A model generated the notes under the pieces. It was not told the origin of the DNA. It made no database searches and saw only the letters and a list, made by a program, of their open reading frames with translations. A stretch of DNA of 64,000 nucleotides from Haloferax marinum (GTDB taxonomy: Archaea; Halobacteriota; Halobacteria; Halobacteriales; Haloferacaceae): positions 149,763 through 213,762 of the forward strand of contig NZ_WKJQ01000002.1 in NCBI RefSeq assembly GCF_009674625.1. Reading direction: 5' to 3'. Made by a program: the position numbers and the translations under genes. Position 1 is the first letter of the stretch. Each line of letters starts with the position of its first letter. Positions 61,500-64,000 of this stretch are shown one piece after another.

Positions 61500-63086
61500 A
61501 TGTTACAGTATCCCCGTCGTCTGGTCCAGATTGCACTCCGGTTTCTTCCGTTCCTCCTGGCGAGTCTTCGTGACCGACATCGGTTCATTCTGTTCGGACG
61601 CGCTCGAGTCGTTTCAACCGAAGTGCATCAACGGCGCGCCCAGCGGCTACGAGATACCCTGGTTGACCTCGGACCGACGTTCATCAAAATCGGGCAGGTG
61701 CTCTCGACACGGCCTGATATCGTCCCTGCAGTGTACGCCAAGGAGTTGATAACACTCCAGGACACCGTCCCACCTGGTCCGTTCGTGGAAATCGAGCGGA
61801 TTGTCGAAGCAGACGTGGGAATGGACGTGTTCGACTCGTTCGAGTCCGAGGCGCTCGCCGGTGGGTCGCTCGCACAGGTGCACGAAGCACGGTACCGAGG
61901 CAACCGAGTTGCGGTGAAAGTCCGCCGACCGAACGTCGTCGATGTTATCGAAATCGACCTCAGAGTCGTTCGTCGACTTCTCCCAATCGTCATCGCTATC
62001 GCTCCAAAACGACACCACTTCTCGCTTCGGAACCTCGCGGACGACTTCGAGCGCGTCATCATGCAGGAACTCGACTTCGTCCGCGAGGGTCGAATGATGA
62101 CGGAGACGCGGGACAACTTCTCAGACGAAGACGATGTGATAATTCCCAAACAGTACCCAGAGGCCTGCTCCGAACGCGTGCTCACGATGGAGTTCGTCGA
62201 CAGTACAAAGATAAACGATATGGACGCACTGGTGGCGAGTGGCTTCGACCCCGTCGAAATCGCCCACGATATCGCTAACGCGTATTACAAGATGGGCATC
62301 GTCGATGGAGTTTTCCACGGCGACCCGCACCCTGGGAATATCGGTGTCGACGATAGGGGACGAATCGTCTTCTACGACTTCGGGATGTCGGGGCGATTCA
62401 CTCCCGAGATGCAGGACGCGATCGTTCGTCTGTACCTCGCCGCAGCGGCACGCGATACTGAAGATATCATCGACGTTCTCATCGACCTCGGCGTACTCGA
62501 CAGCGACGTCAATCGCACGTCGATGAACAAAGTCCTGGAGTTAGCGATTCAGGACTTAGAGGGCTCTGGACTCTCCGATTGGCGTGCGCTCATCACCGAG
62601 GTGAACGAAATTCTACACTCGTTCCCGTTCCGAATTCCACCGGACCTCATGCTCGTCATCCGAGTAGGGACCGTCAGCGAAGGTGTCCTCCGACAGTTAG
62701 ACCCGAACTTCGACTTCCTCACTGCCGCACAGGAGTTCCTCGTCGAACACGGCTACCGTCGGCGAGGTGCGGAAGCGTGGTTCAAGGGTATGAGTGACGA
62801 TGCGACAGCCTCGGTTCGCTCGACAGTTCGTGTTCCTGAGAAACTCGAACGGGTCCTCGACATGGTTCTCGATGGACAGCTTCAGATCGAGGGCATGCAG
62901 TTAGAACGACCCCTCACAGCAATCGGTCGAGTACTCGCATACGCTCTGATAACGGCATCGTGGGTCATCGGGTCTGCGATATTGACCAACATTCGCCCGA
63001 CGTTCGGTGCGATTGGCTGGGGCATCGCGGCAGTCATGACGCTCTTGTTCTTGGTCGCGCTCCACAACGCCAGGTCGAACGAGTAG
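61500..63086 (+). CDS. UbiB/ABC1/AarF-family atypical protein kinase
   Basis: The 528-residue protein has all UbiB motifs: the KxGQ motif FIKIGQVLSTRPDIVP (about 62-77), the Ala-rich loop ALAGGSLAQVHEARY with Lys in VAVKVRRP (about 125-145), the EL...EG segment MQELDFVREG, the catalytic FHGDPHPGNI (about 285) and YDFGMSG metal motif. The C-terminal membrane anchor (AYALITASWVIGSAIL) is present. In bacteria and eukaryotes UbiB kinases support quinone biosynthesis; archaeal members probably act on membrane isoprenoids or menaquinone, which haloarchaea make. It follows DUF389 by about 60 bp. Confidence 0.94.
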   Translation: MLQYPRRLVQIALRFLPFLLASLRDRHRFILFGRARVVSTEVHQRRAQRLRDTLVDLGPTFIKIGQVLSTRPDIVPAVYAKELITLQDTVPPGPFVEIERIVEADVGMDVFDSFESEALAGGSLAQVHEARYRGNRVAVKVRRPNVVDVIEIDLRVVRRLLPIVIAIAPKRHHFSLRNLADDFERVIMQELDFVREGRMMTETRDNFSDEDDVIIPKQYPEACSERVLTMEFVDSTKINDMDALVASGFDPVEIAHDIANAYYKMGIVDGVFHGDPHPGNIGVDDRGRIVFYDFGMSGRFTPEMQDAIVRLYLAAAARDTEDIIDVLIDLGVLDSDVNRTSMNKVLELAIQDLEGSGLSDWRALITEVNEILHSFPFRIPPDLMLVIRVGTVSEGVLRQLDPNFDFLTAAQEFLVEHGYRRRGAEAWFKGMSDDATASVRSTVRVPEKLERVLDMVLDGQLQIEGMQLERPLTAIGRVLAYALITASWVIGSAILTNIRPTFGAIGWGIAAVMTLLFLVALHNARSNE

Positions 63087-63161
63087 ACGGGCAGGTCCGC
63101 AGACGGCCCACTCGTGAAACAGTCTGGCATCGTGAGGGCGATACGGTCGAAGACATTGGAC

Positions 63162-63256
63162 AGAACAGCGGTTGCGTGGTCTCCCGTCGGGATAGAATAG
63201 GGGTTGCTTGGTCCCACCGTCGGCATAGAACAGCGGTTGCTGGTTACCCGTCAGGG
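63162..63256. repeat. 32-33 bp tandem repeat ending in the stop codon region of the VanZ-like gene
   Basis: Three units align at AGAAnAGsGGTTGC: 63162-63193, 63194-63226 and 63227-63256. The last unit contains the (minus-strand) stop codon of the membrane-protein gene, at 63251-63253. The array fills the space between that gene and the convergent UbiB gene. Confidence 0.8.
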
Positions 63257-63820
63257 TTCGTCTGTGAAGTTATCTAACAGTCGGTCTCCGAAGACGACGA
63301 CGAGCAGTGCACCGACGAGATTGAACAGTAAGTCGAACACTGTATCCTCACGTCCATATTGGACGAGAATCGGTTCGATACCGAGTCGTTTTGCGGCGAA
63401 GTGGATGCCGTATTCGATGAGCTCCCAGAGAATGCCGAAGCAGACAACTATGCCGAGCACTCGTGACCGAGGGTTGTGACCACGGCGATGTGAGACGACG
63501 TGGACGATTCCACCGAGGACAGACGCCGAGTGCGTGTGCGTGACGTGGTCCCACCACCAGACGTCGTCGTACGGGCCGAGCATCCCCACTGAATGCGTCA
63601 GCATCGCGGTTTCGATGTAGACACGCTGCCACGGGTGAAATTCGACGCCGAGTACTCGTTCGAGCGTCGCTGGAATGTAGGTCCCGGCGAGTGAGAAGAT
63701 GGCGTTGACGACGGCGCCTGGATTCCGTCGACGAATTCCGACGAGAAAGACGAGCACAATAGCACCTCTAACTCCGTGCTCTACATTTTTCACGCCAGGA
63801 TGTTGGGTTGAGTCAGTCAC
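63251..63820 (-). CDS. VanZ/DUF2238-like membrane protein
   Basis: The product of about 189 residues starts at a GTG (63818-63820, VTDSTQHPG); the ATG-based frame from 63928 is unlikely because the first 36 residues look random. Its hydrophobic segments (AIVLVFLVGIRRR, AVVNAIFSLAGTYIPATL, VLGIVVCFGILWELIEYGIHF, FDLLFNLVGALLVVVFGDRLL) and the WWWDHVTHTHSASVLGG and WELIEYGI motifs are typical of the VanZ/DUF2238 small membrane group, where the YD..xH residues line a membrane site. Function is unknown. It is convergent with the UbiB gene, separated by a tandem repeat. Confidence 0.75.
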   Translation of the reverse strand: MTDSTQHPGVKNVEHGVRGAIVLVFLVGIRRRNPGAVVNAIFSLAGTYIPATLERVLGVEFHPWQRVYIETAMLTHSVGMLGPYDDVWWWDHVTHTHSASVLGGIVHVVSHRRGHNPRSRVLGIVVCFGILWELIEYGIHFAAKRLGIEPILVQYGREDTVFDLLFNLVGALLVVVFGDRLLDNFTDEP

Positions 63821-63959
63821 ACGTATTCTTCCGCCTAGTTTTCGAAGTACTATGATAAAGATATTGACAGACTGAACGCTGCTGAAGTCTCGTTCACCCG
63901 GCGACTCTGACACGGTCTGACCCAACACAAATTTGGGTAGCGAAATTAGAGTTGTATTA

Positions 63960-64000
63960 ATGCGTACGACGACTCGACGTCAGTGTTTGGGGTGCGACCG
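63960..64000 (+). CDS. Possible start of a gene cut by the window end
   Basis: An ATG at 63960 opens a frame that begins MRTTTRRQCLG and runs off the edge. The RRQ pattern resembles a Tat signal start and an A+T-rich TATTA-type region precedes it. Only 13 codons are visible, so this is weak. Confidence 0.3.
   Translation, partial: MRTTTRRQCLGCD

Overview
The window is 64 kb of haloarchaeal (class Halobacteria) chromosome or megaplasmid. The proteins are strongly acidic with high G+C third positions, many exported proteins carry Tat (RR) signals with a lipobox, several genes look leaderless behind TATA boxes, and rdfA with its SMC-related partner is a haloarchaeal signature. A Haloferacales-like host is plausible, but the genus cannot be fixed from the sequence. 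I saw no rRNA, tRNA, CRISPR array or insertion sequence.

Layout. (1) 1-4.3 kb: three small envelope or unknown genes and a zinc alcohol dehydrogenase. (2) 4.3-8.0 kb: hyuA plus a hyuB broken by two one-base frameshifts. (3) 8.0-9.3 kb: a lone tyrosine recombinase. (4) 10.0-19.4 kb: seven genes on the minus strand reading iclR, enoyl-CoA hydratase family, ADP-forming acyl-CoA synthetase family, small EamA-type permease, Rieske oxygenase, crotonyl-CoA reductase-like enzyme, BCCT transporter. This looks like a complete uptake and CoA-dependent catabolic unit for an onium zwitterion such as DMSP, carnitine or a betaine. (5) 20.5-22.7 kb: an amino-acid permease overlapping a UspA-type protein. (6) 23.0-25.6 kb: divergent rdfA and its SMC-related partner. 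(7) 26-35 kb: an IclR regulator, an M20 carbamoylase-type hydrolase, a full Dpp/Opp-type ABC importer and a DUF1028 protein, probably uptake and hydrolysis of peptide-, carbamoyl- or hydantoin-like substrates, functionally allied to hyuAB. (8) 35.5-37.1 kb: a SprT-like protein and a second enoyl-CoA hydratase-family protein. (9) 38-56.6 kb: a cell-surface glycan region with a winged-helix regulator, DUF1616 protein, FemAB/GNAT-type transferase, GT-C-like membrane protein, three alkaline-phosphatase-superfamily enzymes, two paralogous secreted beta-helix proteins, a flippase, a Gfo/Idh/MocA oxidoreductase and an alpha-toroid protein. No soluble glycosyltransferase is present. (10) 56.7-63.8 kb: small membrane and stress-type proteins (HdeD, DUF1269, AI-2E, DUF389, UbiB kinase, a VanZ/DUF2238-like protein) and a 57-residue zinc-ribbon protein.

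The most unusual signals are these: the betaine/DMSP-type cluster with its DddX-family-sized synthetase and an enlarged CCR-like reductase; a 20-bp palindrome TTACA-N4-TA-N4-TGTAA found four times, always between genes, including the rdfA divergent promoter; and five loci where short tandem repeats (18-33 bp units) begin inside the last codons of a gene and run into the downstream spacer.
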